Counted from the first letter of the stretch, positions 36,253 through 45,837 are shown. The stretch is DNA of 64,000 bases from Pseudonocardia sp. TRM90224 (GCF_021245725.1 NZ_JAJGSX010000005.1:186001-250000); one strand, 5' to 3'. The notes: generated from the sequence alone by a model not told the origin. Program-made: numbers and translations.

Positions 36253-36531
36253 TCACCCTGCGTCACGAGCGGGGGACTCATCGTCCGCTCGGGAGGACGC
36301 TCGGCGCGGTTCGGATGCCACCAGCCGCAATCTGGGGACCAAACCTTGCGCGGCGAGGACATCGAGGGCGCGTCGCTCCGGTGCGTCGAGATGCACTTTG
36401 CACGCGCCGGACGGCATACCGTCGGCAGTGTCGCGCGTGTCGCGCGGCGCGGGAGATCCGAGCAGAACACCGATCACGCAGTCGCCACACGCGACTCCGC
36501 GAACTTCGCAGCGGTCACAGTCGATGATCAT
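36253..36531 (-). CDS. Small cysteine-rich protein of unknown function
   Basis: 92 residues from ATG 36531, with a strong GAGGAG ribosome site 6 bases upstream. The N-terminus MIIDCDRCEVRGVACGDCVI has four Cys in CxxC-N6-CxxC spacing, which looks metal-binding (zinc or Fe-S). ERRALDVLAAQGLVPRLRLV forms a probable helix, and the tail is disordered. I recall similar small genes beside NlpC/P60 genes in other actinobacteria; no function is known. Two bases decide this against the overlapping long opposite-strand ORF: the ribosome site and the conserved Cys pattern. Confidence 0.75.
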   Translation of the reverse strand: MIIDCDRCEVRGVACGDCVIGVLLGSPAPRDTRDTADGMPSGACKVHLDAPERRALDVLAAQGLVPRLRLVASEPRRASSRADDESPARDAG

Positions 36532-36745
36532 TCCAGCTCCTCGAAACGGTTGATCGTTCCTGGCGGAGGGGACGCTAAAGGCGGGCACCGACAATTCCGG
36601 ATCCGTGCGCACAGCCGGGAGCTGCGACGACGTCCGACTCGGCTTGGCGGCGACAACGATCGGGTCACAGGCAATCGCTTCATCGAGCGCCTGGGGAGCA
36701 GGCAGCGGACCATTGGGACACAACGGTCCCGCGAAAGGATCCGAC

Positions 36746-36910
36746 ATGCTCGCCATCGTCGCTGCAGTGTTGTTCGGACTCGCCCTCATCTTCGACCTCG
36801 CGGGCTTCTCGCTCGCGGTCATCACCAGCTCATTGCTCGTCACAGCAGGGCTGCTTTGCCTGGCGCTGCACCTGGCCGGGGTGGGCGCCACCCGGCGCGT
36901 CCGGCGGTAG
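36746..36910 (+). CDS. 54-residue membrane protein
   Basis: ATG 36746 with AAAGGA 6 bases upstream. Two membrane helices (LAIVAAVLFGLALIFDLAGF and LAVITSSLLVTAGLLCLALH) and a short basic end (TRRVRR). Divergent from the cysteine-rich gene across 214 bases. Possibly a small envelope or regulatory peptide; family not recognised. Convergent to the NYN gene with 53 bases between, in which no hairpin stands out. Confidence 0.65.
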   Translation: MLAIVAAVLFGLALIFDLAGFSLAVITSSLLVTAGLLCLALHLAGVGATRRVRR

Positions 36911-36963
36911 TCGGGAGTACGTCCTCGCGGTCCGAGGCCTGTGGCTGGTGGGCGCCGCGAGGG

Positions 36964-38346
36964 CTAGCTGCGGGCCAGCCGGCCCAGCAGTACCGATGAC
37001 GGCACCGAGTAGGCGCCTTGCTTGCGCACGGACGTCACGACGGCCTTGTCCGACGTCGCCACCAGGATCGGGCGGCCGTGCGGCTCCGACGCGACGAGGG
37101 TGCGGATGACGTCGTCGGCGATCACCCCGGGGTCGCTGAACAGCACCCGGACTCCGCGTGAGCCGCGCGGCGGCGCCGTCGTCACGCCGGCGCCGTCGAA
37201 CACGACGGTGATCTCGACGGCGGTGCGCGCCGCCAGCGCGGCCAGCTGCCCGACGAGCCGGGCGCGCTGGTCGGCGAGCGGCAGGTCGGGGTAGCCGGTC
37301 TTGCTCACGTTGTAGCCGTCGACGATCAGGTGCGCCGACGGCACCGAGAGCAGCGCGTCGAGCGCGGCCAGCGAGTCGGCGGCCGAACCGCCCTTGATCG
37401 CGCCCGCGCCGGCGATCAGGTCGGCCGGGCGCGGCCCGCCGCCACCGCCCAGCGCCAGCTCGCGGCGCAGCCCGGCGACGGCACCGCCGAGCGTGTCGAT
37501 GAGCAGTGAGAGGCGCATCTCGTCGGCCTGGCGGGCCTCGCGCGCGGCCTGGCGCGCCGCGGTGACCTCCGCCGCGGCCCGCTCGGCGCGCCGGCGCTCG
37601 GCGTCGGCGCGGGCCCGTTCCCGGTCGCGTTCGGCGGCCGCAGCGGCCAGATCGGCGGCGGCGCTCTCGCGCAGGCGCTGCATCTCGTCCTCGATCGCGG
37701 CGCGCCCGTCGAGCGCCGCGCGCAGCTTCGCGCCCTGCTCCGAGACGCGCCGCCGCAGCTGCTGGTACTCGGCGTCGCGCTGCTCGCCCGCCGAGCGGGC
37801 CTGCGAGCGCGCCTCGGACAGCTCCCCGCGGAGGCGTTCGAGCTCGGTCGTGAGCTTGTCGACCCGCGAGAGCGCGGCGTCGCGCTCCGCACGCAGCTCG
37901 ACGGCCTCGCCGCGGCGCGCTGCCGCGGCCACGGCATCGGCGGCGTCGTCGTGCCCGAGCAGCAACGCCGACGCGGCGGCGGCGAGCGGGTCGTCGGCGG
38001 TCGAGGCGAGCTCGCCGGGCCGGTGCTCGTCCCACCACGCGACGACCGACGCCCGGAACACCGTCGACGAGGCCAGCTCCGCGGTGAGCGCGGCGCCACC
38101 GAGCTTCGCGCGTTTCGCCGGGGTGAACCGCGCGAGCCGGCGCAGCGGGACGGGCACGTCGACGACGGGCATGCCACCGACCGCCGTCGCGGCGACCTCG
38201 GCCAGCCGGCCGCGCACGGGCTCCGGCAGCCGGTCCCAGTCGACGGGCGCGGCGGTTCCCCGCGGATCCGGCTCTTCGGACTCCGCGGCATGCGTCGGCT
38301 CGACCGGTTCCCGGTCGGGTGGCGAGCCGTCGGGCGTCGCGGACAT
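36964..38346 (-). CDS. NYN domain RNA-binding/nuclease-like protein (YacP type)
   Basis: 460 residues. N-terminal disordered acidic stretch, a helical region with wing-like segment (PVPLRRLARFTPAKRAKLGG), a coiled coil at about 150-285 (ELERLRGELSEARSQARSAG), then a C-terminal NYN domain (HLIVDGYNVSKTGYPDLPLA, VEITVVFDGAG, VLFSDPGVIADDVIRTLV) with the PIN-like acidic residues in place. Probably an RNA-processing factor in the RNase family; substrate unknown. ATG 38346 follows TAACCT (plus-strand 38353-38358) by 6 bases. Divergent from the exonuclease/UvrC gene. Confidence 0.85.
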   Translation of the reverse strand: MSATPDGSPPDREPVEPTHAAESEEPDPRGTAAPVDWDRLPEPVRGRLAEVAATAVGGMPVVDVPVPLRRLARFTPAKRAKLGGAALTAELASSTVFRASVVAWWDEHRPGELASTADDPLAAAASALLLGHDDAADAVAAAARRGEAVELRAERDAALSRVDKLTTELERLRGELSEARSQARSAGEQRDAEYQQLRRRVSEQGAKLRAALDGRAAIEDEMQRLRESAAADLAAAAAERDRERARADAERRRAERAAAEVTAARQAAREARQADEMRLSLLIDTLGGAVAGLRRELALGGGGGPRPADLIAGAGAIKGGSAADSLAALDALLSVPSAHLIVDGYNVSKTGYPDLPLADQRARLVGQLAALAARTAVEITVVFDGAGVTTAPPRGSRGVRVLFSDPGVIADDVIRTLVASEPHGRPILVATSDKAVVTSVRKQGAYSVPSSVLLGRLARS

Positions 38347-38452
38347 CGGTCCAGGTTATCCGTGCGGCCGCGACCGCACCGGAAATGCGCGCAACCCGCT
38401 CATATCAAGTGGGCCGCGGTTCTGTCGGTGACCTCCGCTAGCGTCCGCCGCC

Positions 38453-40171
38453 GTGCCCGACCCGTCGCAGCGCCAGCTCTCCTTCGACGAGCTCGGAACG
38501 CCGTTGCGCGAGGTCACGTTCGTGGTGCTCGACCTGGAGACCACCGGCGGCTCCGCGCGGACCGACGCGATCACCGAGATCGGCGCGGTGAAGGTGCGCG
38601 GCGGCGAGCAGGTCGGCGAGCTGGCGACGCTCGTCGATCCCGGCACCGGGTTGCCGCCGAACATCGTGGCGCTCACCGGCATCACCACCGCGATGGTGCA
38701 GGGGGCGCCGCCGTTCTCCGCGGTGCTCCCGTCGCTCCTGGAGTTCCTCTCCGGCTGCGTGCTCGTCGCGCACAACGCGCCGTTCGACACCGGCTTCCTG
38801 CGGGCCGCCTGCGAGCGCAACGGGCACCGCTGGCCGCGCCCTCCCGTGCTGTGCACGGCCCGGCTGGCGCGGGCCGTGCTGGGCCGCGACGAGGCGCCCA
38901 GCGTCCGGCTCGGGGCGCTGGCCAAGCTGTTCGACACCGCGACCACGCCGACGCACCGCGCGCTCGCCGACGCCCGCGCGACCGTCGAGGTGCTGCACCA
39001 GCTGATGGAAAGAGTCGGCAACATCGGTGTGCAGAGCCTCGAGGAGCTGCTCTCGATGGCGAGCGAGTCGGCGCCGCACCGCCCGACCCAGCAGCAGCGC
39101 AAGAAGCGGGTGCTCGCCGAACGGGCGCCGTCCGCGCCGGGTGTGTACCTCTTCCGCGGGCCGCGCGACGAGGTGCTCTACGTCGGGACGAGCGGCGACC
39201 TGCGCCGCCGGGTCCGCAGCTACTTCACCGCCGGCGAGCGACGCCGGCGGGTGCGTGACATGGTCGCGCTCGCGGAGCGCGTCGACACGGTCGTGTGCGC
39301 GCACGCGCTGGAGGCGTCGGTGCGCGAGCTGCGGCTGATCGCGGCGCACCAGCCGCGCTACAACCGCAGGTCCCGCCGGCCCAACCTCGCGTGGTGGATC
39401 ACCCCGACCGCGGAGGCGTTCCCGCGGCTCTCCGTGGTCAACACGCCGCGCGACGGCGCGCTGGGGCCGTTCCGGTCGCGGCAGCAGGCGAGCGTGGCCG
39501 TCGAGACCGTGCTGGACGTCGTGCCGATGCGCCCCTGCACGCAACGCATCCCGGCGAAGGGCGCCTCGGCGTCGCCGTGCGCGCTGCACGAGCTGGGCCG
39601 CTGCGCGGCGCCCTGCGCCGGCCTGCAGACGCCCGACGAGTACGCGCCCGCCGTCGCCCAGCTGGAGGCGCTCGTCACCGGCACGACCGACGAGCCGCTG
39701 CGGAGGCTCGCCGCCCAGGTCGACGAGCTCGCCGGCACGCAGCGGTTCGAGAGCGCCGCGCGGCGACGCGACCGCCTCGCCGGCCTGATCGGCGCGCTCG
39801 ACCGCGCGCAGCGCATGAGCGCGCTCGCGGCGCTGCCGGAGGTCGTCGGCGCACGACCGGACGGGCGCGGCGGCTGGGAGATCGCGGTCGTGCGGCACGG
39901 CCGCCTCGCCGCGGCCGGCGTGGCGCGCCGCGGCGTCGCCCCGATGCCCGTGATCGATGCGCTGCGGCTCGGCGCGCAGACCGTCATCGCCGGGGTGGGC
40001 CCGCTGCGCGGCGCGCACGCCGAGGAGGTCGGGCTGGTGCACCGCTGGCTCTCCACGGGCGGCACCCGCCTCGTGTACGCCGACCCGGCGTGGACGGAGC
40101 CCGCCCGCGGCGCCGGATCCTGGGGCGCCTGGGCGGAGCGGGCGCGGCCGGTCGAGCTGGACGTGGACTGA
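38453..40171 (+). CDS. DEDDh exonuclease fused to UvrC-like GIY-YIG domain (Rv2191-like)
   Basis: 572 residues. N-terminal exonuclease (VLDLETTGGSARTDAITEIG gives the first DxE; later AHNAPFDTGFL and THRALADARATVEVL), then a GIY-YIG nuclease (APGVYLFRGPRDEVLYVGTS) followed by UvrC-like central sequence (GRCAAPCAGLQTPDEY). The C-terminal UvrC endonuclease and HhH domains are absent. Likely a DNA-repair or 3'-end processing enzyme conserved in actinobacteria. GTG 38453 is 8 bases after TAGCGT (38439-38444). Confidence 0.9.
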   Translation: MPDPSQRQLSFDELGTPLREVTFVVLDLETTGGSARTDAITEIGAVKVRGGEQVGELATLVDPGTGLPPNIVALTGITTAMVQGAPPFSAVLPSLLEFLSGCVLVAHNAPFDTGFLRAACERNGHRWPRPPVLCTARLARAVLGRDEAPSVRLGALAKLFDTATTPTHRALADARATVEVLHQLMERVGNIGVQSLEELLSMASESAPHRPTQQQRKKRVLAERAPSAPGVYLFRGPRDEVLYVGTSGDLRRRVRSYFTAGERRRRVRDMVALAERVDTVVCAHALEASVRELRLIAAHQPRYNRRSRRPNLAWWITPTAEAFPRLSVVNTPRDGALGPFRSRQQASVAVETVLDVVPMRPCTQRIPAKGASASPCALHELGRCAAPCAGLQTPDEYAPAVAQLEALVTGTTDEPLRRLAAQVDELAGTQRFESAARRRDRLAGLIGALDRAQRMSALAALPEVVGARPDGRGGWEIAVVRHGRLAAAGVARRGVAPMPVIDALRLGAQTVIAGVGPLRGAHAEEVGLVHRWLSTGGTRLVYADPAWTEPARGAGSWGAWAERARPVELDVD

Positions 40172-40183
40172 CGACCACGGATA

Positions 40184-40258
40184 CGTGCGTTCCGCACGCG
40201 TGGGCAGGAAAGCCACTTTCCTGCCCTGTGAGGGCCGGAAAGTGGCTTTCCTGCCCTC
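40184..40258. repeat. Family A palindrome, copy A7
   Basis: Leading CGTGCG-TTC-CGCACG hairpin (40184-40198), then the two opposed arms to 40258. Unlike the other complete copies it lies between two genes on the same strand (exonuclease/UvrC and Lrp-like), so terminating leftover transcription before the next promoter would be its role. Confidence 0.85.
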
Positions 40259-40376
40259 CCCAGGCACCCCGGCGCCAGTACCGGCCGCGGCCGAAGCCGG
40301 CGCCCGCTCCGGGCCGCCGAGCCGGAGGTGGACTAATGTCGCTCGCGGTAGCCGCCCGACCCACGAGGGAGCAGTC

Positions 40377-40655
40377 GTGATCACCGCGATCGTACTGGTG
40401 CACACCGAGGCCGACCGCATCCCAGAGACGGCGCAGGCCATCGCCGACATCAACGGCGTCACCGAGGTCTACTCGTGCGCCGGCGACGTCGACCTCATCG
40501 CGGTGGTCAAGGTGCACGAGCACGAGGAGCTGGCCGACGTGATCGCCGGCGGCCTCAGCAAGATCGACGGGGTCCTGCGGACCGACACGCACATCGCCTT
40601 CCGCTCGTACTCCCGCGCGGACACGGAGGCCACCTTCTCCGTCGGCCTCGACTGA
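40377..40655 (+). CDS. Lrp/AsnC ligand-binding domain protein (stand-alone RAM domain)
   Basis: 92 residues. VITAIVLVHTEADRIPETAQ and a typical αβ-fold pattern (DVDLIAVVKVHEHEELADVI, GVLRTDTHIAF) identify the RAM domain without the DNA-binding half. Such free domains bind amino acids or oligomerise with full-length Lrp proteins. GTG 40377 is preceded by GAGGGAG. Ends before a 21-22-bp tandem repeat. Confidence 0.85.
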   Translation: MITAIVLVHTEADRIPETAQAIADINGVTEVYSCAGDVDLIAVVKVHEHEELADVIAGGLSKIDGVLRTDTHIAFRSYSRADTEATFSVGLD

Positions 40656-40725
40656 CGGGCTGGTCCCCCGCCTGCCGGCGCCGGTCTCCCACACCTCACC
40701 GCGTGGAACGCGCGTGTCACCGTGC

Positions 40726-40787
40726 CGAAGGTGTCGACTCACCGTGCTCGAAGTGTCGACTCACCGTGCTCGAAGTGTCGACTCACC
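40726..40787 (+). repeat. Family D short tandem repeat, copy D1
   Basis: Unit CGAAGTGTCGACTCACCGTGCT repeated: a 23-base first copy, a 22-base second (40749-40770) and a truncated third (40771-40787). Convergent gap between the Lrp-like and phosphotransferase genes. Core GTGTCGACTCACC resembles family D units at 54.6 kb. Confidence 0.8.
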
Positions 40788-40860
40788 CGCCCACCCCGAC
40801 CCGCCCACGGCCAGGCCCCGACTCGCGCACCACCCGGCCCCGACTCGCGGCTCTGGCCGT

Positions 40861-41493
40861 CTACGCGGGGGTGTTCGCCCGCACCAGGTCGGCGGCGCGC
40901 GAGAGGTCGGCGCGTTCCTGCTCCGAGATGTTGCGGTCGCGGCCGCGCATCCCGACCGCTATCCGCAGCTGCGAGCCGATCGGGCCGGCGTCGGCGAGGA
41001 ACGGCGCGAGCATCTCGGACGCCGGCGCCGCGAGCTCGCTCCCGCCAACGGCCACCTGCCCCAGGATCAGCGCGGACATCGCGACGTCGAGCTCGGGCGA
41101 GCCCTCGCGCGCGTTGCGCCAATCGATGACGACGGGGCCGTTCGCGGTCAGCACGACGTTGTCGGGGTGCAGGTCGAGGTGCAGTACCCGCTCGTCCGGC
41201 ACCAGCCGCCCCGGCACGGCGTGCAGGCGCCGGTGCAGGGTGGCGAGCACGACGGCGGCCTCGGCGGGGTCGGCTCCGATCGACCCCAGCATCGTCGCAC
41301 CCCGCAGCCGTTCCATCACGATGTCGGTTCCGGCCGCGTCGAACACCTCGGGCACCGGGAAGCCGTGGGCGCGGACGTGCGCCATGACCGCGGCCTCAGC
41401 CGAGACGTCCCCGCCCGACCGGTAGCGCCGCAGCACCCGGTGCTCGTCGAGCGCGTAGACGTCGGCGTCACGCCCCGCGGCGAGGAAGTGCAC
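40861..41493 (-). CDS. Aminoglycoside phosphotransferase-like kinase
   Basis: 210 residues, short for the family. APH-type motifs: HLDLHPDNVVLT (catalytic loop) and VVIDWRNA (metal-binding Asp). FLAAGRDADVYALDEHRVLR at the start plays the role of the nucleotide loop. Probable small-molecule kinase; resistance is not implied. GTG 41493 sits four bases after the trpD stop, which suggests co-transcription with trpD. Confidence 0.8.
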   Translation of the reverse strand: MHFLAAGRDADVYALDEHRVLRRYRSGGDVSAEAAVMAHVRAHGFPVPEVFDAAGTDIVMERLRGATMLGSIGADPAEAAVVLATLHRRLHAVPGRLVPDERVLHLDLHPDNVVLTANGPVVIDWRNAREGSPELDVAMSALILGQVAVGGSELAAPASEMLAPFLADAGPIGSQLRIAVGMRGRDRNISEQERADLSRAADLVRANTPA

Positions 41494-41497
41494 GTCG

Positions 41498-42547
41498 TCA
41501 GTGACGCAGGGCCGAGGAAAGCTCCGCCCACCGCGTGAGCAGCGCCGCAGCCGCACCCGAGTCGATCGCGGCGGCGGCCCGCTCGATCGCGGCCGGGAAC
41601 GCGGCGGCCACCGGCGTGGGCGGCCCGTCGAACGCGATGAGCGCGCCGGCGGCGTTGAGCAGCACGGCGTCGCGCACCGGCCCCTTGTCGCCTGCCAGCA
41701 GCGAGCGGAACACCTGCGCGTTCTCGACGGCCGTGCCGCCGCGCAGGTCGGCCCTGGTCGCGCGCGGGATGCCCAGCTCGGCGGCGTCGACGGTCTCCTG
41801 GCGCACCTCGCCGTCGGAGACGGCCCAGACCGTGCTGGTGGTGGTCGTGGTCAGCTCGTCGAGCCCGTCGTCGCCGCGCACGACCAGCACCGACGCGCCA
41901 CGGCCCGCGAAGACGCCCGCAATGACCGGGGCGAGCCGCGCGTCGGCGCACCCGACGAGCGCGGCGCCGGGCTGGGCGGGGTTGGTGAGCGGGCCGAGCA
42001 CGTTCATCGCGGTCGGGACGCCGATCTCGCGCCGCACGCTGGACGTGTGCCGCATCGACGGGTGGTAGACCGGCGCGAAGCAGAACCCGATGCCGGCCCG
42101 CGTGAGCGTCGTCTCGACACCCTTGGCCGGGAGGTCGATCGCCACCCCGAGCGCCTCGAAGACGTCGGCGGCACCGCTCGCCGATGTCGCCGCCCGGTTG
42201 CCGTGCTTGATCACCGGCACCCCGGCCGCCGCGACGACGACCGCCGACATCGACGAGATGTTGACCGTGTGCGCCTGGTCGCCGCCGGTGCCGACGACGT
42301 CGACGGCCGGGCCTTGCAGGCTCACCCGGTTGGCGTGGCGCAGCATCGCCTCCGCGAGGCCCGCGACCTCCTCGGGGGTCTCCCCCTTCGCCCGCAGCGC
42401 GACCAGGAACCCGGCCAGCTGCGCCGGGGTGGCCTCGGCGCGCAGCACCTGGTCCATGACCCACGCGGTGTCGGTGGCCCCGATGTCCTCGCGGCGGATC
42501 AGCCGGGCGAGCAGGCCCGGCCAGGTGAGCGCGCCGGTGTCGGCCAC
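41498..42547 (-). CDS. trpD: Anthranilate phosphoribosyltransferase
   Basis: 349 residues. PRPP site [46 protein letters not shown] and [12 protein letters not shown] are complete. It attaches phosphoribosyl to anthranilate in tryptophan synthesis. Located apart from other trp genes but in the same position as trpD (Rv2192c) beside ctaE in M. tuberculosis. Confidence 0.93.
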   Translation of the reverse strand: MADTGALTWPGLLARLIRREDIGATDTAWVMDQVLRAEATPAQLAGFLVALRAKGETPEEVAGLAEAMLRHANRVSLQGPAVDVVGTGGDQAHTVNISSMSAVVVAAAGVPVIKHGNRAATSASGAADVFEALGVAIDLPAKGVETTLTRAGIGFCFAPVYHPSMRHTSSVRREIGVPTAMNVLGPLTNPAQPGAALVGCADARLAPVIAGVFAGRGASVLVVRGDDGLDELTTTTTSTVWAVSDGEVRQETVDAAELGIPRATRADLRGGTAVENAQVFRSLLAGDKGPVRDAVLLNAAGALIAFDGPPTPVAAAFPAAIERAAAAIDSGAAAALLTRWAELSSALRH

Positions 42548-42552
42548 GGCGC

Positions 42553-42984
42553 TCAGCCCCGCAGCGCGGGCAGCTCACCCGAGCGCGAGCGACGCAGCAC
42601 GTCGGCGACGGTCTCGGCCGAGGTCAGCGGGTCGAGCGGGTGCACGATCACGGCGTCGGCCTGCGACCACGTGGCGAGCCAACGGTCGTCGCGCCGCCGC
42701 ACCGTGACGATGATCGGCGGGCAGTCGTCGATCTCGTTCTTCAGCTGGCGCGAGACGCCCATGCCACCGGTGGGCTGCGCCTCGCCGTCGAGGATCGCCA
42801 GGTCGATGGTGCCGCCGTCCATCGCGCGCAGCACCTCGGCCATGCCGCCGGCCTCGACGTAGCGCACCCGCCCGAGGTCGGGCGCGGGCCTGCGTCCGAC
42901 GGCCATCGTGATGGCCTCGCGGACCTCGGCCCGGTGGCTGAACACCAGTACGTTCAACGGCTCGTGCGCGTCGGGGCTGCTCAC
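42553..42984 (-). CDS. Receiver-like domain protein with degenerate acceptor site
   Basis: 143 residues. The chain reads as a response-regulator receiver: [15 protein letters not shown] (the acidic pair is missing), [13 protein letters not shown] (possible acceptor Asp about 66) and [10 protein letters not shown], but the usual KP is HP (IVHPLDP). No output domain. Probably not phosphorylated conventionally; perhaps a protein-binding adaptor. GTG 42984 is the likely start. It lies between trpD and the cytochrome genes, divergent from ctaE. Confidence 0.65.
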   Translation of the reverse strand: MSSPDAHEPLNVLVFSHRAEVREAITMAVGRRPAPDLGRVRYVEAGGMAEVLRAMDGGTIDLAILDGEAQPTGGMGVSRQLKNEIDDCPPIIVTVRRRDDRWLATWSQADAVIVHPLDPLTSAETVADVLRRSRSGELPALRG

Positions 42985-42994
42985 GATCGAGACT

Positions 42995-43161
42995 CTAGTG
43001 CCCCCTCGCGAAAGGTTCGCCACGGCACTCGGGCGCCCAGTCGCCCGCTGGCGGCGTTGCCACCCTTGCAAAGACGCCCGGTCTGAGCTGCGGGCGGCGC
43101 CTTGCCAGCAGACGACTGGATCACCCGATTGCCGCATCAACCTTCCGCGAGGGGGCACTAG
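42995..43161. repeat. Family C long palindrome, copy C1
   Basis: Terminal arms CTAGTGCCCCCTCGCG (42995-43010) plus AAGGTT (43012-43017) pair with 43139-43161, 22 of 23 positions. The interior keeps the family C core (GCTGGCGGCGTTGCC near 43048, GGCGGCGCCTTGCCAGC near 43094). It lies in the divergent promoter between the receiver gene and ctaE, so a plain terminator role does not fit. Confidence 0.8.
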
Positions 43162-43217
43162 TGCCACGACACACCGACGAGAGGGGCCCCCGGGTATCCC
43201 GACAAGCTGTAGAAGTT

Positions 43218-43230
43218 CATAATGCCCCCT
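43218..43230 (+). promoter_or_regulatory. Candidate ctaE promoter -10
   Basis: CATAAT at 43218-43223, 7 bases before GTG 43231. It overlaps the ATG 43222 alternative start, so choosing the promoter decides the protein start. No good -35 is seen. Confidence 0.5.
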
Positions 43231-43836
43231 GTGACGACAGCGGCTCCCACCATCAGTTCGCGGATCCATTCGCTGAACCGCCCGAACCTGGTCAGCGTTG
43301 GCACGATCGTCTGGCTGTCCAGCGAGCTGATGTTCTTCGCCGGGCTGTTCGCGATCTATTTCACCGCGCGGGCACAGAACCCCCCGGAACACACCTGGCC
43401 ACCGCACCCGACCGAGCTGAACGTCCCGTACGCGCTCGTCGTGACGATCATCCTCGTGGCCTCGTCGTTCACCTGCCAGTTCGGTGTGTTCGCCGCCGAG
43501 CGGGGTGACGTGTTCGGCCTGCGCAGGTGGTACCTGCTCACGCTGGCCATGGGCACCGCGTTCGTGCTCGGCCAGGCGTACGAGTACGTGCAGCTGGTGC
43601 AGCACGGCACCACGCTGGCCTCGAGCGCGTACGGCACCGTGTTCTACCTCGCCACCGGCTTCCACGGCCTGCACGTCACGGGTGGGCTCATCGCCTTCGT
43701 CTACCTGCTGATCAGGACGAAGCTCTCCAAGTTCACCCCGCAGCAGGCCACAGCCGCCATCGTCGTGTCGTACTACTGGCACTTCGTCGACGTCGTGTGG
43801 ATCGGCCTGTTCGCCGTCATCTACTTCATCCGCTGA
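43231..43836 (+). CDS. ctaE: Cytochrome c oxidase subunit III
   Basis: 201 residues from GTG 43231 (ATG 43222 gives three more). Five membrane helices after an N-terminal stretch [30 protein letters not shown] at the end and WHFVDVVW are hallmark subunit III features. It belongs to the aa3 oxidase of the bcc-aa3 supercomplex. GTG is preferred because CATAAT lies 7 bases upstream and the N-terminus then matches M. tuberculosis CtaE. First gene of the cytochrome operon. Confidence 0.93.
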   Translation: MTTAAPTISSRIHSLNRPNLVSVGTIVWLSSELMFFAGLFAIYFTARAQNPPEHTWPPHPTELNVPYALVVTIILVASSFTCQFGVFAAERGDVFGLRRWYLLTLAMGTAFVLGQAYEYVQLVQHGTTLASSAYGTVFYLATGFHGLHVTGGLIAFVYLLIRTKLSKFTPQQATAAIVVSYYWHFVDVVWIGLFAVIYFIR

Positions 43837-43870
43837 CCCCGACCACCCAAAGGGCTGGAAGACGCTGACG

Positions 43871-44713
43871 ATGACCACCACATCCCGTACCGCCAAGGCG
43901 CGCGGCCCCCGCAGCCGCTTCCGCCGCAGAGTCGCGGGCGCCGTCGCGCTGGGCATCGGCCTGCTGGCGGTCGGCGGCCTCTACGCAGGGCTCGTACCGC
44001 AGCCGCAGGTCGCCACCGCGGCACCGGGCGACACAGCGAAGGTCGCGCAGGGCGAGGAGCTCTACAACAACTCCTGCATCGGCTGCCACGGCTCGAACCT
44101 GCAGGGCGTCCAGGACCGCGGCCCGAGCCTGATCGGTGTCGGCGAGGCCGCCGTCTGGTTCCAGGTCTCGACCGGCCGCATGCCGCTGGCGCGCCAGGAG
44201 GCGCAGGCCGAGCGCAAGCCGACGCTGCCGCAGTTCGACCCGCACACCGAGGAGGGCCTCGCCAACCTCGAGGCGCTCGGCGCGTTCGTGCAGGCCAACG
44301 GCGGTGGCCCGGAGCTCCCGGCGGAGAGCGGCGAGCTGCTTCGCGGCCCCGACCCGGCCCGCGGCGGCGAGCTGTTCCGGCTCAACTGCGCGTCCTGCCA
44401 CAGCGCCACCGGACGCGGCAACGCGCTCTCGTCCGGCAAGTACGCGCCGACGCTCGACCCGGCCACCGAGACCGACATCTACACCGCGATGCTCACGGGC
44501 CCGCAGAACATGCCCAAGTTCTCCGACCGGCAGCTCACGCCGGAGGAGAAGAAGGACATCATCGCCTACGTCAAGTCGGTGACGAACGGCAACAACAACC
44601 CCGGCGGCAACCCGCTGGGCGGCGTCGGGCCGGTGTCGGAGGGCCTCGTCGTCTTCATCGTCGGCCTCGCCGGCCTCATCGGCGTGACTCTCTGGTTGGG
44701 AGCGAAGAATTGA
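43871..44713 (+). CDS. qcrC: Cytochrome bc1 c-type subunit QcrC, diheme
   Basis: 280 residues. N-terminal signal-anchor helix, two CxxCH heme sites (CIGCHG near 74 and CASCHS near 176) and a C-terminal membrane helix ([19 protein letters not shown]). As in other actinobacteria the diheme subunit replaces soluble cytochrome c and hands electrons to the aa3 oxidase. The stop overlaps the qcrA TTG start (TTGA). Confidence 0.95.
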   Translation: MTTTSRTAKARGPRSRFRRRVAGAVALGIGLLAVGGLYAGLVPQPQVATAAPGDTAKVAQGEELYNNSCIGCHGSNLQGVQDRGPSLIGVGEAAVWFQVSTGRMPLARQEAQAERKPTLPQFDPHTEEGLANLEALGAFVQANGGGPELPAESGELLRGPDPARGGELFRLNCASCHSATGRGNALSSGKYAPTLDPATETDIYTAMLTGPQNMPKFSDRQLTPEEKKDIIAYVKSVTNGNNNPGGNPLGGVGPVSEGLVVFIVGLAGLIGVTLWLGAKN

Positions 44714-45837
44714 CCACCTCCGAGTCCCACCAGCAGCGCACGCCGACCGCGGCCGAGCTGGAGGACATGACCCCCGACGAGCTGGCGACGCTGGCGGCCA
44801 ACCTCGACGACGTCGTGGTGGTGCACAACCAGCGCAAGTTCCCCATCCCCGGCACGCGCGCGGAGAAGCGCGCCGAGCGGGCGGTGGCCGGCTGGTTCAT
44901 CATCTCGGCGCTGGCGGGGCTAGCGTTCCTGGGCTCGTTCCTGTTCTGGCCGTGGGAGTACGTCGCCCCCGGTGAGCCGGGCTACGACCTCTACGCGCTC
45001 TACACCCCCGTCGTCGGCGGGATGTTCGGGCTCTGCGTGCTCGCGCTGGGCATCGGCGTCATCGCCTACGTCAAGAAGTTCTTCCCCGACGAGGTGTCGG
45101 TCCAGCAGCGCCACGACGGCGCGTCCGACGACCTCGCGCGCCGCACCGTGATGGCGCAGCTGGCCAAGGCCGGCAAGGACGTCGGCATCGCCCGCCGCTC
45201 GCTGATCAAGCGCTCGGCCGGGGCCGCGGCAGGCGTGATGGGTCTCGGGCTCGGCATCGCCGCGGTCGCCCCGCTGGTGCACAACCCGTGGAAGGAGCGG
45301 GAGAACTCCCCGCTCTGGCACACCGGGTGGCGCGAGACCAACGGCGAGGTCGTCTACCTGCGCCGCGACACCGGGCACCCGGAGGAGATCTCGCTGGTCC
45401 GGCCCGAGGACCAGGAAGCGGGCTCGATGGAGACCGTCTTCCCGTTCCGCGAATCGGAGCGGGGTGACGAGGAGGCGCTGCTGCACGCGCTGCGCAAGTC
45501 CGACAACCCGGTGATGCTCATCCGGCTGCGGCCCGGCACGCACGTGATCGAGCGTGAAGGCCAGGAGAACTTCCACTACGGCGACTTCTACGCCTTCTCC
45601 AAGATCTGCACCCACCTCGGCTGCCCGACCTCACTGTACGAGGCGCAGACCCAGCGCATCCTCTGCCCGTGCCACCAGTCGCAGTTCCTCGCGACGGAGC
45701 ACGCGCGCCCCGTCTTCGGTCCGGCCACCCGGGCGCTTCCCCAATTGCCCATCACGGTGAACGATGAGGGGTACCTCGTCGCCACCAGCGATTTCATCGA
45801 AGCGATCGGTCCGGCATTCTGGGAGCGGAAGTCATGA
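44710..45837 (+). CDS. qcrA: Rieske iron-sulfur subunit QcrA
   Basis: 375 residues, TTG start overlapping qcrC. Three membrane helices before residue 185, then the Rieske cluster CTHLGCP and CPCHQSQF, which bind the 2Fe-2S centre, with the basic disulfide-forming loop intact. Long N-terminal extension and multiple helices are typical of actinobacterial QcrA. The stop overlaps the qcrB ATG by 4 bases. Confidence 0.95.
   Translation: MTTSESHQQRTPTAAELEDMTPDELATLAANLDDVVVVHNQRKFPIPGTRAEKRAERAVAGWFIISALAGLAFLGSFLFWPWEYVAPGEPGYDLYALYTPVVGGMFGLCVLALGIGVIAYVKKFFPDEVSVQQRHDGASDDLARRTVMAQLAKAGKDVGIARRSLIKRSAGAAAGVMGLGLGIAAVAPLVHNPWKERENSPLWHTGWRETNGEVVYLRRDTGHPEEISLVRPEDQEAGSMETVFPFRESERGDEEALLHALRKSDNPVMLIRLRPGTHVIEREGQENFHYGDFYAFSKICTHLGCPTSLYEAQTQRILCPCHQSQFLATEHARPVFGPATRALPQLPITVNDEGYLVATSDFIEAIGPAFWERKS

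Noticed and set aside
36346..36999. Plus-strand 217-codon frame
   Set aside because: Antisense to the cysteine-rich gene, which has a strong ribosome site and a conserved Cys pattern.
42995..43161. Insertion sequence with transposase
   Set aside because: The interior is too short and has no open frame resembling a transposase; only a MITE-like non-coding element fits.
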